From NCBI GenBank assembly GCA_017456905.1, contig JAFTIL010000013.1, forward strand, positions 34,207 through 98,206: a stretch of 64,000 nucleotides of DNA, read 5' to 3'. The stretch is from Clostridia bacterium. Lineage in GTDB: Bacteria; Bacillota; Clostridia; Oscillospirales; CAG-272. A program made the translations under genes and the position numbers. The notes beneath the pieces are model-generated. The model worked only from the letters and a program-made list of their open reading frames with translations, was not told the DNA's origin and did not search any database. Shown here one piece after another: positions 1 to 7,847 of this stretch (position 1 is its first letter; every line of letters starts with the position of its first letter).

Positions 1-80
1 ATACAATTCTCCTCTAAAACTTTATAAAAGTTTTAGAGGGGGTTCAAGGGGGAACCTTTTTCAAAAGGTTCCCTCTTGCC
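1..80 (-). repeat. Dispersed hairpin repeat, copy 1 (after the stop of the 85-1068 gene)
   Basis: Two hairpins stand side by side. Positions 11-39 form a 13-bp stem (CCTCTAAAACTTT and its complement). Positions 45-78 form the GGGGGAACC/GGTTCCC core with a T-rich tip. The element lies immediately 3' of the minus-strand gene that ends at 85, so it may act as a terminator or mRNA 3' end. The A/T-rich flank (AAAGTTTTAGAGGGGGTTC) matches the flank of the other copies in this window. Confidence 0.8.
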
Positions 81-84
81 GTAT

Positions 85-1068
85 TTAATCCTTCTTCAGA
101 TCATAGCTATACAGCCCATACCCGCTGAGCAGCTTGCCAAAAATGTACTTGTTGCAAGCGGACTCGTTGAGCACGTACAGACGGCCGTCGATACAAAGGA
201 TACCCTCTGCCATGGGAGGCGCCTTGACCGTGTGGGTCAGGGAAGCGCTGTCCATGTAGACCAGCGGAACCTCCACGCCGTTCACGGTATAAGTGCCCTG
301 CGCGGTCAGCTTCTCGGCATCGTACAGATACAGAATGGAAGAGTTGACGCTCCAAGAGGTAGACAGCGCCACTTCGCCTGTGTCGGTGACGCAGAAGCCT
401 TGCACACGGTTGGGGGTGGAAATGGCGGCCACGGGGGTAGGATCGATGCCCAAGGGCTGGGTAGCATCCAAACGGAAAACGGTGATCAGCGAGGTGTTCT
501 GATCACCCGCAGGTGTGGTCAAACGCTGTTCCTCGGGGGTTTCGTAGCTGACAGGCTCGTAAAAGGTGCCTGCCAAAATATAGTCGCCGTGGATGTAGCA
601 CCAAGCGGGATCAAGATGTGTGGCTACCTCGCCGATCTTGACAAGCTCATTCTTGCCCGACATCAAATCGTCCAAGCGATACACGTTCAGCCCTGCGTCG
701 CTTGTGACATACAGGAACTGATCAAAATGAGACACGCCGCCGGTGTGACCCATGTGGTCGGAGCCGTCCTCTTCTTTCATAAGAGCATAAGAGGCCTTGC
801 CGTTCTTGTCAATGAGATAAACGCGGGAAGCGGTGTCGTCGGACATATAGCCGCACATGAGGAAGGATTCCTTCTCGGCGATATAGTCAAAGCCTTGGGG
901 GACGCAGTTGTCGTTAAGGCCAGGGATGGTGAACTCGCGGTCAGCCTTGGCGTAAAAGCTACCGTAAACGATCCGCTCGCCTACCTTGATCAGCAGGAGA
1001 AGGGCGATGAGTGATGCTAAAATGATGGCTATGATCATTACGATTTTTCTCACGATCTTGTTTTTCAA
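85..1068 (-). CDS. Membrane-anchored extracytoplasmic protein, propeller-like, function unknown
   Basis: A 327-aa protein that I do not recognise. The start is set at a TTG at 1068 because AAAGGAGG lies at the right distance upstream; a longer reading to 1113 would put this site inside the gene. Residues 2-30 are a basic N-terminus followed by one long hydrophobic segment, so the rest should be outside the membrane. The body alternates short beta-type stretches with turns such as VYLIDKNG, NVYRLDDL and LYLYDAEK, spaced like blades of a beta-propeller. No catalytic motif is visible. It has its own promoter and is followed by repeat copy 1. The propeller fold is inference from the pattern only. 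Confidence 0.75.
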   Translation of the reverse strand: MKNKIVRKIVMIIAIILASLIALLLLIKVGERIVYGSFYAKADREFTIPGLNDNCVPQGFDYIAEKESFLMCGYMSDDTASRVYLIDKNGKASYALMKEEDGSDHMGHTGGVSHFDQFLYVTSDAGLNVYRLDDLMSGKNELVKIGEVATHLDPAWCYIHGDYILAGTFYEPVSYETPEEQRLTTPAGDQNTSLITVFRLDATQPLGIDPTPVAAISTPNRVQGFCVTDTGEVALSTSWSVNSSILYLYDAEKLTAQGTYTVNGVEVPLVYMDSASLTHTVKAPPMAEGILCIDGRLYVLNESACNKYIFGKLLSGYGLYSYDLKKD

Positions 1069-1103
1069 GGGAAAGCCTCCTTTATTTGAATGGGTTCGTG
1101 TAT

Positions 1104-1132
1104 AGCATAACACAGATCTTTTGATTTGTCAA
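1104..1132 (-). promoter_or_regulatory. Promoter for the 85-1068 gene
   Basis: Read on the minus strand: -35 TTGACA, 17-bp spacer, -10 TATGCT, about 35 bp before the TTG start. It lies between this gene and the terminator of the upstream VanY-like gene. Confidence 0.7.
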
Positions 1133-1151
1133 CCTTTTTATTTTTGGAATA

Positions 1152-1183
1152 AAAAAGCCGATCGCTGAAGCGGTCGGCTTTTT
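1152..1183 (-). terminator. Rho-independent terminator of the VanY-like gene
   Basis: Stem AAAAAGCCGATCGCT paired with AGCGGTCGGCTTTTT around a 3-nt loop, with A and T runs on either side. It sits 13 bp beyond the stop codon at 1196. Confidence 0.85.
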
Positions 1184-1195
1184 CGGTGTGATCCG

Positions 1196-2182
1196 TCAAC
1201 CTGCGACGGTTTCGGGAGTGGTTTCGGCAGAAGAAGCGGAGCGGCAAACAGTCACCACCACGCCGCCGTCGTTGGTACCCGAAACGGTGTAGGGGAAGTT
1301 GGTGGGGATCTTGATGGTAGCGCTGCCGTTCACCGCATAATAGTAAACGTCGTAAGCTTTACCGTCTGCACCCGTTACGGACAGAGGTTTCTTGTCGTTG
1401 ACATTGGCCTTGAGATACTCAACGTACTCTTCCAGGCACAGGTTGTTGGCGCTCATATAGGTTGCGTGCGCAACCCCCACGTAGCGATATGCGCTGGTGT
1501 AGCCCGTAACGCCGGTCTTATCGCCCTTGTCCTCGGGGTAACGAACCACGAAGCCGTACTTAGCGGCATTGGCATCCAGCCAAGCCTGGGCGGCATCGTT
1601 TTTGACATTCAGAGAGCAAAGACGGCCGGTGTGGTGATCCGAATAACCACCCTTAGTGGCAGAGCCGATGGCCTCCTGCTCGTCAAAGGAGCGGTAAGCC
1701 GATGCCAGAACCACCTCGTTGTATCCGGTGGCGGCAGCCAGGTCAGCAAGCATCTTGTCCACAGCCGTCAGCGCTGCATTGTCCAGACGGATGTTGTTGC
1801 CCAAGCCGTAAACCTTGGGACTGTGAGCGTTCCAGAGATTGTAGGCGTTGATAAGATGATCCTCGGTGGCGGGGAAGGTGTACTGATGGGTGCCGTTGAC
1901 GATCACCAGATCACCGGTAACCGTATCCTGGGCAGACACGGGCGAGGTCGTCCAGACCACCTTATCTTTGGATACGTTGCCGGAAGGATTGTTGGGGTCA
2001 TCGGGGTTGTTGCCCGAGGACACGAAGTAGCCGATGATGAGCACAGCCAGAGTGACTACCATGAGCACCATGAGTGCGCCGATGAGCATGAGGGTCATTC
2101 TCTGAAGCTTCAGTCTCTGGTCACGGCGGGAGATGGAGCTGTTGTTAACGGTGTTGAAACCGCGATCTTCGTTGTTAGACAT
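1196..2182 (-). CDS. VanY-like (peptidase M15B fold) membrane protein, probably catalytically dead
   Basis: A 328-aa protein with a cytoplasmic N-terminus, one membrane segment (about residues 32-54), a Pro/Asn-rich linker and an exported domain. Residues 158-255 follow the D-Ala-D-Ala carboxypeptidase pattern: ASAYRS, GYSDHHTG, WLDANAAKYGFVVRYP and YRYVG. In active M15B enzymes, zinc is held by the His and Asp of SxHxxGxAxD and by the His of EPWH, and the Glu of EPWH is catalytic. Here H183 remains, but the Asp position is S190, and the EPWH block reads YTSA (residues 228-231). The fold therefore looks kept while three of the four key residues are gone. About 65 extra C-terminal residues may form another small domain. 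A wall-peptide binding role is inference. Confidence 0.85.
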   Translation of the reverse strand: MSNNEDRGFNTVNNSSISRRDQRLKLQRMTLMLIGALMVLMVVTLAVLIIGYFVSSGNNPDDPNNPSGNVSKDKVVWTTSPVSAQDTVTGDLVIVNGTHQYTFPATEDHLINAYNLWNAHSPKVYGLGNNIRLDNAALTAVDKMLADLAAATGYNEVVLASAYRSFDEQEAIGSATKGGYSDHHTGRLCSLNVKNDAAQAWLDANAAKYGFVVRYPEDKGDKTGVTGYTSAYRYVGVAHATYMSANNLCLEEYVEYLKANVNDKKPLSVTGADGKAYDVYYYAVNGSATIKIPTNFPYTVSGTNDGGVVVTVCRSASSAETTPETVAG

Positions 2183-2241
2183 AAAAACCTCCTTCTTTTT
2201 TTGAGGGACATTTGAATGTGATCTGTGTGATATTATTTTTT

Positions 2242-2306
2242 TTAAGGTTCTTGGAGGGGGTCAAGGAGGAACCTTCTTGCAAGAAGGGTTCCCCCTTGCG
2301 TACTCC
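2242..2306 (-). repeat. Dispersed hairpin repeat, copy 2 (after pnp)
   Basis: The hairpin at 2262-2298 has GGAGGAACC/GGTTCCCCC arms and a TTCTTGCAAGAA tip. GAGTACGC, the family's gene-proximal signature, abuts the pnp stop codon. A T-run (2235-2243) lies on its far side, so it could end the pnp transcript. Confidence 0.8.
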
Positions 2307-2308
2307 TC

Positions 2309-4426
2309 TTACTGAGCGTCCTTGATGGAGAAGTCCATGCGACCCTTCTTGTCGAGGCCCAGGTACTTGACCTTGACGGTCATGCCGACCTCGATGCCTG
2401 CGTCTTCGACCTTCTCCAAACGGCGGTTAGCGATTTTGGAGATGTGGACCATGCCTTCCTTGCCGGGAGCGTACTCCACAAAGCAACCGAACTCCTTGAT
2501 GCCGGTGACCTTACCGGTGTAGATCTCGCCCACCTCAGGCTCAAAGACGATGGCGGCGATGGCGGCGTGTGCGGCCTCGGCCTGCTCACCGTTGACAGCG
2601 GCGATATGGATGGTACCGTCGTCCTCGATGTCGATCTTGGCACCGGACTCGGCGACGATCTTCTGGATGGTGGAGCCACCCTTACCGATGACCTCGCGGA
2701 TCTTGTCGGGATCGATCTTCATGGTGGTCATCTTGGGGGCGTACTTGGAAACGGTGGGACGGGGCTGATCGATAGCCTTCAGGATGACCTCATCAATGAT
2801 GTAGTCACGGCCTGCGTGGGTCTGCTCGAGCGCCTGCTTGATGATCTCGGGGGTCAGACCGTCGATCTTCAGGTCCATCTGAATGGAGGTGATACCCTTG
2901 TGAGTACCTGCCACCTTGAAGTCCATGTCGCCGTAGAAGTCCTCAAGACCCTGGATGTCGATCATGGTGTCCCAAGAGCCGTCCTCAGCGGTGATCAGAC
3001 CGCAGGAGATACCTGCTACGGGTGCCTTGATCGGCACACCTGCATCCATCAGAGCCAGGGTAGAACCACAGACGGAGCCCTGAGAGGTGGAGCCGTTGGA
3101 AGAAACAACGTCGGACACCAGACGGATGGCGTAGGGGAATTCTTCGGGGGAGGGCAGTACGGGCACGAGAGATCTCTCGGCCAGCGCACCGTGACCGATC
3201 TCGCGGCGTCCGGGAGAGCGGGTAGACTTGGCCTCACCGGTGGAGAAGCCGGGCATATTGTAGTGGTGCATATAGCGCTTTTCGGTCTCGTTATCGATAC
3301 CGTCCAGCATCTGAGCCTCGTTGAGAGTGCCGAGGGTAGCCACGGTCAGAACCTGGGTCTGACCACGGGTGAAGAGACCCGAACCGTGGGTTCTGGGCAG
3401 GATGCCGACTTCGGCGCCCAGAGGACGGATGGTGTTCATGGAACGACCGTCCACACGCTTCTTGTCCACCAACAGCCAGCGGCGAACGATCTTCTTCTGG
3501 ATTTTGTAGATCAGCTCGTCCATAATGGTGCTGATCTCGGGGTACTCTTCCTCAAACTGAGCGATGATGGCATCCTTGACGGGAACCATGCGGGCATCAC
3601 GGACGTTCTTGTCATCGGTGTCGAGGGCGGCCATCACATCCTGCTCGCAGAAGGCGAAGACCTTGTCGAACATATCATGGTCGAGATCGCCGGAGGGATA
3701 CTCGAACTTGGGCTTGCCGATGTCAGCGATGATGCTGTTGATGAAACCAAGCAGCTCCTTGATCTCAGCGTGAGCCTTCATGATGGCCTCGAACATGGTG
3801 TCGTCATCCACTTCGTTGGCGCCTGCCTCAATCATGACCACCTTCTCCATGGAAGCGGCCACGGTCAGCTCAAGGTCGCTGACCTTTCTCTGAGCCTCGG
3901 TGGGGTTGACTACCAGCTCACCGTTAACCAGGCCCATGAACACGCCGCCGATGGGGCCGTTCCACGGAATGTCGGAGATGGACAGAGCAATGGAAGCACC
4001 GATCATAGCGGTGATCTCAGGGGAGCAGTCGTGGTCAACGGACATGACGGTGAGGGTCAAAGCCACGTCGTTGCGGAGATCCTTGGGGAACAGGGGACGA
4101 ACGGGACGGTCGATCACACGGCTGGTGAGCACAGCCTTCTCGGAAGGCTTGCCCTCACGCTTGAGGTAACCGCCGGGGATCTTGCCTGCGGCGTACATTC
4201 TCTCATCGAAGTCGACGGAGAGGGGCAGGAAGTCGATGCCGTCGCGGGGCTTTTCGGATGCGGTAGCGCAGCAAAGAACGGCAGTCTCGCCATAGCGGCA
4301 GAGGCAGGAGCCGTTGGCCAGGCCTGCCAGCTTACCGGTCTCGATGACCAGGGGGCGGCCTGCAAGGGTGTACTCGTAAACCTTGTGGTTCTTAAATTCC
4401 ATAGTGGAACTCTGGATGGTGTACAT
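2309..4426 (-). CDS. pnp: Polyribonucleotide nucleotidyltransferase (PNPase)
   Basis: A 705-aa phosphorolytic 3'-5' exoribonuclease that degrades mRNA, releases nucleoside diphosphates and can polymerise in reverse. The order is canonical: two RNase PH-like domains (the second holds the FTRGQTQ and STGEAKSTRSPGRREIGHG motifs), a KH domain with VIGKGGSTIQKI, and an S1 domain (GEIYTGKVTGIKEFGCFVEY) at the C-terminus. Length is normal. I chose the ATG at 4426 because GGAGG lies 9 nt upstream; the ATG at 4432 is only 3 nt from it. The gene follows rpsO on the same strand after a strongly structured leader, the same order as in many bacteria, where PNPase controls its own mRNA through the leader. 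Confidence 0.98.
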   Translation of the reverse strand: MYTIQSSTMEFKNHKVYEYTLAGRPLVIETGKLAGLANGSCLCRYGETAVLCCATASEKPRDGIDFLPLSVDFDERMYAAGKIPGGYLKREGKPSEKAVLTSRVIDRPVRPLFPKDLRNDVALTLTVMSVDHDCSPEITAMIGASIALSISDIPWNGPIGGVFMGLVNGELVVNPTEAQRKVSDLELTVAASMEKVVMIEAGANEVDDDTMFEAIMKAHAEIKELLGFINSIIADIGKPKFEYPSGDLDHDMFDKVFAFCEQDVMAALDTDDKNVRDARMVPVKDAIIAQFEEEYPEISTIMDELIYKIQKKIVRRWLLVDKKRVDGRSMNTIRPLGAEVGILPRTHGSGLFTRGQTQVLTVATLGTLNEAQMLDGIDNETEKRYMHHYNMPGFSTGEAKSTRSPGRREIGHGALAERSLVPVLPSPEEFPYAIRLVSDVVSSNGSTSQGSVCGSTLALMDAGVPIKAPVAGISCGLITAEDGSWDTMIDIQGLEDFYGDMDFKVAGTHKGITSIQMDLKIDGLTPEIIKQALEQTHAGRDYIIDEVILKAIDQPRPTVSKYAPKMTTMKIDPDKIREVIGKGGSTIQKIVAESGAKIDIEDDGTIHIAAVNGEQAEAAHAAIAAIVFEPEVGEIYTGKVTGIKEFGCFVEYAPGKEGMVHISKIANRRLEKVEDAGIEVGMTVKVKYLGLDKKGRMDFSIKDAQ

Positions 4427-4440
4427 TTTCATTTTCCTCC

Positions 4441-4715
4441 GTTTTGTTTTTTTCTTTTTTGATGGGATATTTTCGGCATTACGGAGGTTTAGCACTTAAC
4501 GGCGCATTGGATAGCTCCAATGTACGGTTAAGAACTAATCCGTCGTAAGACCGCGGTGGCTTGGGGCCACGGATTGATGGCGCAAGGCCATCCGACGTAC
4601 ATAAGATTTTGAGGGATCGTCACCCCTCGACGGGATGCGACAAGCCCCTCAACGCAACGCAAGGGAGCGGGAGCGGCAAGCCGATATCGGCGCCGTTCCG
4701 CACTCCCTCTTTGTT
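4441..4715 (-). ncRNA. Structured rpsO-pnp intergenic leader RNA
   Basis: About 275 bases packed with complementary arms. 4495-4532: CTTAAC/GTTAAG closing a 7-bp CATTGGA/TCCAATG stem with a TAGC loop. 4536-4575: an outer AATCC/GGATT pair around GTGGC/GCCAC. 4576-4592: GATGGC/GCCATC. 4665-4707: GGGAG/CTCCC enclosing the GCCGATATCGGC palindrome. The last one has no U-run and looks more like an RNase III processing hairpin than a terminator. The region is likely transcribed from the rpsO promoter into pnp. Its length and position fit a pnp autoregulatory leader, but no named RNA family was recognised. Confidence 0.55.
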
Positions 4716-4719
4716 GACA

Positions 4720-4983
4720 TTACTTTCTGAGGTTCAGCTTCTCGATGATTGCACGATAACGATTGATGTCAACCTTCTGCAGATAACCGAGGAGGTTACG
4801 TCTGTGACCGACCATCTTCAGAAGACCGCGGCGGCTGTGGTGGTCCTTCATGTTGGACTTCAGGTGCTGGGTCAGGTGGTTGATGCGGTGGGTCAGAATA
4901 GCGATCTGAACTTCAGGGGAACCGGTGTCACCCTCGTGGATGGCATACTGGGCAATGATTGCCTGCTTTTCGGCGTTAGTCAT
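4720..4983 (-). CDS. rpsO: 30S ribosomal protein S15
   Basis: An 87-aa primary 16S rRNA-binding protein of the small subunit. The family signature is present: [16 protein letters not shown], then INHLTQHLK, then [20 protein letters not shown], ending [16 protein letters not shown] at 4995 is in frame, but it is part of the GAAAGGTG ribosome site, so the ATG at 4983 is the start. It is transcribed toward pnp. Confidence 0.98.
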   Translation of the reverse strand: MTNAEKQAIIAQYAIHEGDTGSPEVQIAILTHRINHLTQHLKSNMKDHHSRRGLLKMVGHRRNLLGYLQKVDINRYRAIIEKLNLRK

Positions 4984-5087
4984 GATTTTTTTCACCTTTC
5001 AAAATAAAATTTGGCATGGGCACAGAGAACGGTTGGTGAAATGCCGCGTGGCGGCTGTGTCCGAAACCCGTGCTCACGTCACGCTTC

Positions 5088-5116
5088 ATTATATCATGCA
5101 AAATGATTTTTGTAAA
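5088..5116 (-). promoter_or_regulatory. Promoter for rpsO (and probably pnp)
   Basis: Minus strand: -35 TTTACA, 17-bp spacer, -10 TATAAT, leaving a leader of about 100 nt before the rpsO ATG. No second promoter was seen between rpsO and pnp. Confidence 0.75.
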
Positions 5117-5218
5117 GAGGATGCATGAAAGTTTTCCTTTGGTTCATTATTTTGTTACAAATTTTGGCGCCTAAGTGTAGACATATTGACTAAAAAACAG
5201 ACTGAAAGAGTCTGTGCG

Positions 5219-5249
5219 CAAAAAGACGGGGGCGCGGTGCGCCCCCGTC
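5219..5249 (-). terminator. Terminator of spoIIR
   Basis: An 11-bp GC-rich stem (GACGGGGGCGC at 5225-5235, its partner at 5239-5249) with a 3-nt loop, followed on the minus strand by TTTTT. The spoIIR stop codon lies inside the upstream arm. Confidence 0.88.
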
Positions 5250-5856
5250 AGTCAAACCACCCCTTGACAGTCTCCAGTATTTTAAATCTTATCCGATATT
5301 TGGTGTCCTCGGTTTCGGTGATGATGCCGTATTGATCCTTGGTCAGTCCCACCTGGATAAAGGCATCCTCAGCGTCCTCCTTCTCGGTGGCGGCAGAAAG
5401 GCACAAGGGGGGGAATAGCACGCACCACCAGTTCTGTCCCTCGGCATCCCCGAGACAAACGCGCAGAGACAGATATTCGCCGGCGGGAAAAGCACAGCTT
5501 TCATAATTGCGGGTAGGGTATTCTTCCATATCCAGCATGACCGTGACGGTCTGATCGGAGCCGTTCTCGACTATGACAGCCTCGGCGGCGGCTTTGATGT
5601 CGGCCATGTGGTTACGGACGACGGCTTCGGCGCCGTCCCGATCGGTCACGCCATTCAAAAGGGGGGCGGTGACTTCCAGAACGGCGTCCCGCACCTTGAG
5701 CTTGAGGGCCTGATCCTCCTCTGTGTCTGAGTTGGCCAGCACGTGAAGGCGCAGGACGGTGTCGTAGACCTCTGCCTCACCGTGGATGGGAAGATAGCTG
5801 AGGGCCATGAGGATGACCATGGCAATGACCAATGCAACGTAAAATTTTCCGGGCAT
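5248..5856 (-). CDS. spoIIR: Stage II sporulation protein R
   Basis: A 202-aa exported signalling protein. In Bacillus subtilis SpoIIR is made in the forespore under sigma-F and activates SpoIIGA, which processes pro-sigma-E in the mother cell. A hydrophobic export signal covers about residues 5-23. The family core is clear: LRLHVLANSDTEEDQALKLK, then PTRNYESCAFPAGEYLSLRV, then NWWCVLFPPLC. The RBS AAAGGAG lies 7 nt before the ATG. This is the strongest single sign that the organism forms endospores. A sigma-F-like promoter precedes it. Confidence 0.96.
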   Translation of the reverse strand: MPGKFYVALVIAMVILMALSYLPIHGEAEVYDTVLRLHVLANSDTEEDQALKLKVRDAVLEVTAPLLNGVTDRDGAEAVVRNHMADIKAAAEAVIVENGSDQTVTVMLDMEEYPTRNYESCAFPAGEYLSLRVCLGDAEGQNWWCVLFPPLCLSAATEKEDAEDAFIQVGLTKDQYGIITETEDTKYRIRFKILETVKGWFD

Positions 5857-5905
5857 GAGAATTTCTCCTTTTATATGTTCTTTTTGATGAGAGATTGGGT
5901 AGGGA

Positions 5906-5935
5906 TATCATGACCCGCGGGAGAGGGGAATATAC
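5906..5935 (-). promoter_or_regulatory. Candidate sigma-F/sigma-G promoter for spoIIR
   Basis: Minus strand: GTATA, exactly 15 bp, then GGTCATGATA, about 50 bp before the ATG. This fits the B. subtilis sigma-F pattern (GYATA, N15, GGnnAnAnTR) with one mismatch. No good sigma-A promoter was seen for the gene. Confidence 0.55.
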
Positions 5936-6032
5936 AGAGAACGAAAACTTTTTTGCTTGAAGCGGAATATAATCAAGGAACAGAAGGTGATTGTAGATAA
6001 AAAAGGAAGCTGCTTTTTAGGGAGGATGTATA

Positions 6033-6061
6033 TTGACAAGAAATCTTTAATTTGATAAAAT
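6033..6061 (+). promoter_or_regulatory. Promoter for the secreted protein gene at 6126
   Basis: -35 TTGACA, 17-bp spacer, -10 TAAAAT. The expected leader is about 57 nt and ends in AAAGGAGG before the ATG. The rest of the 5857-6125 gap shows only the spoIIR promoter on the other strand. Confidence 0.7.
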
Positions 6062-6125
6062 ATTTTTATGAGGACATCGAGTCCCCACGAGGTTTTAATG
6101 CCTGGATATAAAGGAGGACATATTC

Positions 6126-7679
6126 ATGAGAGCAAAGAGGTTTTTAGCCGTCTTTATCAGCGCGGTGCTGATGCTTTCTGCTTTGGCGGGCTTGTTTACC
6201 AATACGAGTGCTGCCGATGTGGTGGGAGACTTTACTGTGTACCGTACTCCTGGGAGCTATATCCCCAACGAGGACGGATCCGAAAAGGTAGTTGCCCCCT
6301 GCCCGGGTTACGAATATTCCGATGACGGCTTTAGTATCCTGGCCCCCTCTTGGAAGGACTGTACCCCCTTTTATACCATCCAGACGATAGACAAGAAAAA
6401 TTTAAAGGATGGCGTTTATATGCAGTTCCGCGTAGATGACTATTCCTATGCGGGGGACAACGGCGCCGACCACTGGTTGGCCTTCTCTATCTGGGATTCC
6501 CAAAATTTGAACCCCGGCGCCACCAAGTACGGCCAAGGCTGGATCGGTCTGATGTATCCCCTGTCCGGTGACGTTTACAGCCACAACTCCACTGCGTCCG
6601 CTTTTACGTCTGTAGGAAAGACCACTATCGAGGCAGCGAAGGACGGCGAGGGCCGTGCGCTTTATGATCTGGAGGTGACTTGTAACGGCTCCGATTACGT
6701 GATTGCCATCAACGGCGTGGTTGTCGCGGGATTGGCTCATGTCAATTCTCATCTTGACTCCCTGAATTCCAACGGAGATTTCTATATTGGCGTGACCCTT
6801 TACACCGGTGTACGAAACGGTACGGGCGACTTGACGATCACCAAGTTTGGCGCCTCTAAGGCGGATGCCGCTACCCCTCGAGGCTCGGATTCGCGCGAGC
6901 CCGAGGCTAACAATCTGGTCATTGCGGATATCGTTGATCCCTCCACCGTGCCCGAGGGCACACCCGCCATGCTGTGGAACGCTGAGAAGGTGTCTGCTGT
7001 TGCGGGAGAATCCAATATGACCCTCTCCCCTAAGGGAGACAATTCCTACCATTGTGCAGCCACCGAAAACGCCTGTGAATTCCGCTGGGTTATGCCCAAT
7101 TCCATATCTTACGATGGCTCGGATTTTCCCGTGTTTACCATGCTCCTGCGAGATTATGATAACGATGGCGGTCACTTCTTCTATTGCGCGGGCGACGAGC
7201 TGGTGCCGTCCACGGCGACGAGACTGACGTGGAACGCCTACGAAGGAGATTGCGATTTTTTGGAGACTGAAACCGAGGAATACGTTCTGGTCGTGATCGA
7301 TCTGACAGATCGGTGGGACGGGCGCATTCATCAGGTCGTTCCCGGTTTTGCGGTGGATGCCGCTCAGGACACCGAATGGGACGTTTGCTACATGGGATTT
7401 TTCCGTTCGGTGGATGAGGCAGAGACCTATGCCTACGATCATCTTGGCATTGACGGTAGTGCTACGGAAGCGCCCACCGAAACGCCTACAGAAGCACCCA
7501 CCGAGCCTGTCACCGAGGCGCCCACCGCGGCACCTGTGGAAAAATCGACCCAGTCTGCTGCCACCGATTCCGAAACCACCCCTGCAGAGACAAAGGGCTG
7601 CACATCTGCCGTAGGCATGAGTGCGGTCATGGTGATGGTCGCCGTTGCCGCAGGCTTTGTTCTGGGCAAACACCGCTGA
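6126..7679 (+). CDS. Secreted, C-terminally anchored surface protein, function unknown
   Basis: 517 aa. A signal peptide (about 1-28, ending near TSAAD) leads into two beta-rich globular segments, roughly residues 30-245 and 265-440. The first (DHWLAFSIWD, WIGLMYPL, YDLEVTCNGSDYVIAINGV) has the feel of a jelly-roll or carbohydrate-binding lectin fold, but I cannot name a family. Residues about 445-490 are a Thr-Glu-Ala-Pro repeat linker of the kind that spans cell walls. The end is KGCTSAVGM, then a hydrophobic stretch, then KHR: a sortase-like three-part tail with no LPXTG. A strong promoter and terminator make it a single-gene unit. Substrate binding is inference. Confidence 0.8.
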   Translation: MRAKRFLAVFISAVLMLSALAGLFTNTSAADVVGDFTVYRTPGSYIPNEDGSEKVVAPCPGYEYSDDGFSILAPSWKDCTPFYTIQTIDKKNLKDGVYMQFRVDDYSYAGDNGADHWLAFSIWDSQNLNPGATKYGQGWIGLMYPLSGDVYSHNSTASAFTSVGKTTIEAAKDGEGRALYDLEVTCNGSDYVIAINGVVVAGLAHVNSHLDSLNSNGDFYIGVTLYTGVRNGTGDLTITKFGASKADAATPRGSDSREPEANNLVIADIVDPSTVPEGTPAMLWNAEKVSAVAGESNMTLSPKGDNSYHCAATENACEFRWVMPNSISYDGSDFPVFTMLLRDYDNDGGHFFYCAGDELVPSTATRLTWNAYEGDCDFLETETEEYVLVVIDLTDRWDGRIHQVVPGFAVDAAQDTEWDVCYMGFFRSVDEAETYAYDHLGIDGSATEAPTETPTEAPTEPVTEAPTAAPVEKSTQSAATDSETTPAETKGCTSAVGMSAVMVMVAVAAGFVLGKHR

Positions 7680-7693
7680 TCTTGCATTTTTAA

Positions 7694-7723
7694 CATACCC
7701 CGCCCGTCGGGGTATGTTTTTTT
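7694..7723 (+). terminator. Terminator after the 6126-7679 gene
   Basis: Perfect 9-bp stem CATACCCCG/CGGGGTATG with a 5-nt loop, followed by seven T. Confidence 0.93.
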
Positions 7724-7754
7724 ATATGGAATTGAAAAAAATGATGCTAACCCC

Positions 7755-7783
7755 TTGATAACCGCAAAAAAATGTGTTATAAT
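7755..7783 (+). promoter_or_regulatory. Promoter for pgk
   Basis: -35 TTGATA, 17-bp spacer, -10 TATAAT, giving a leader of about 58 nt. Confidence 0.8.
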
Positions 7784-7847
7784 GTAAGGTGAAGAAATTT
7801 GGGCAGGCATTTACCCTGTCCCATCTCAAAGAAAGGTGGAAAAAACC

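Noticed and set aside
2444-4462. Plus-strand open frame of 672 codons opposite pnp
   Set aside because: Antisense to an unmistakable PNPase; composition is His/Gly/Val-rich as expected from a shadow frame.
4545-4560. CACCGCGG in the rpsO-pnp leader, similar to a T-box antiterminator core
   Set aside because: The essential TGGN part is missing, there is no terminator hairpin after it and the gene downstream is not amino-acid related.
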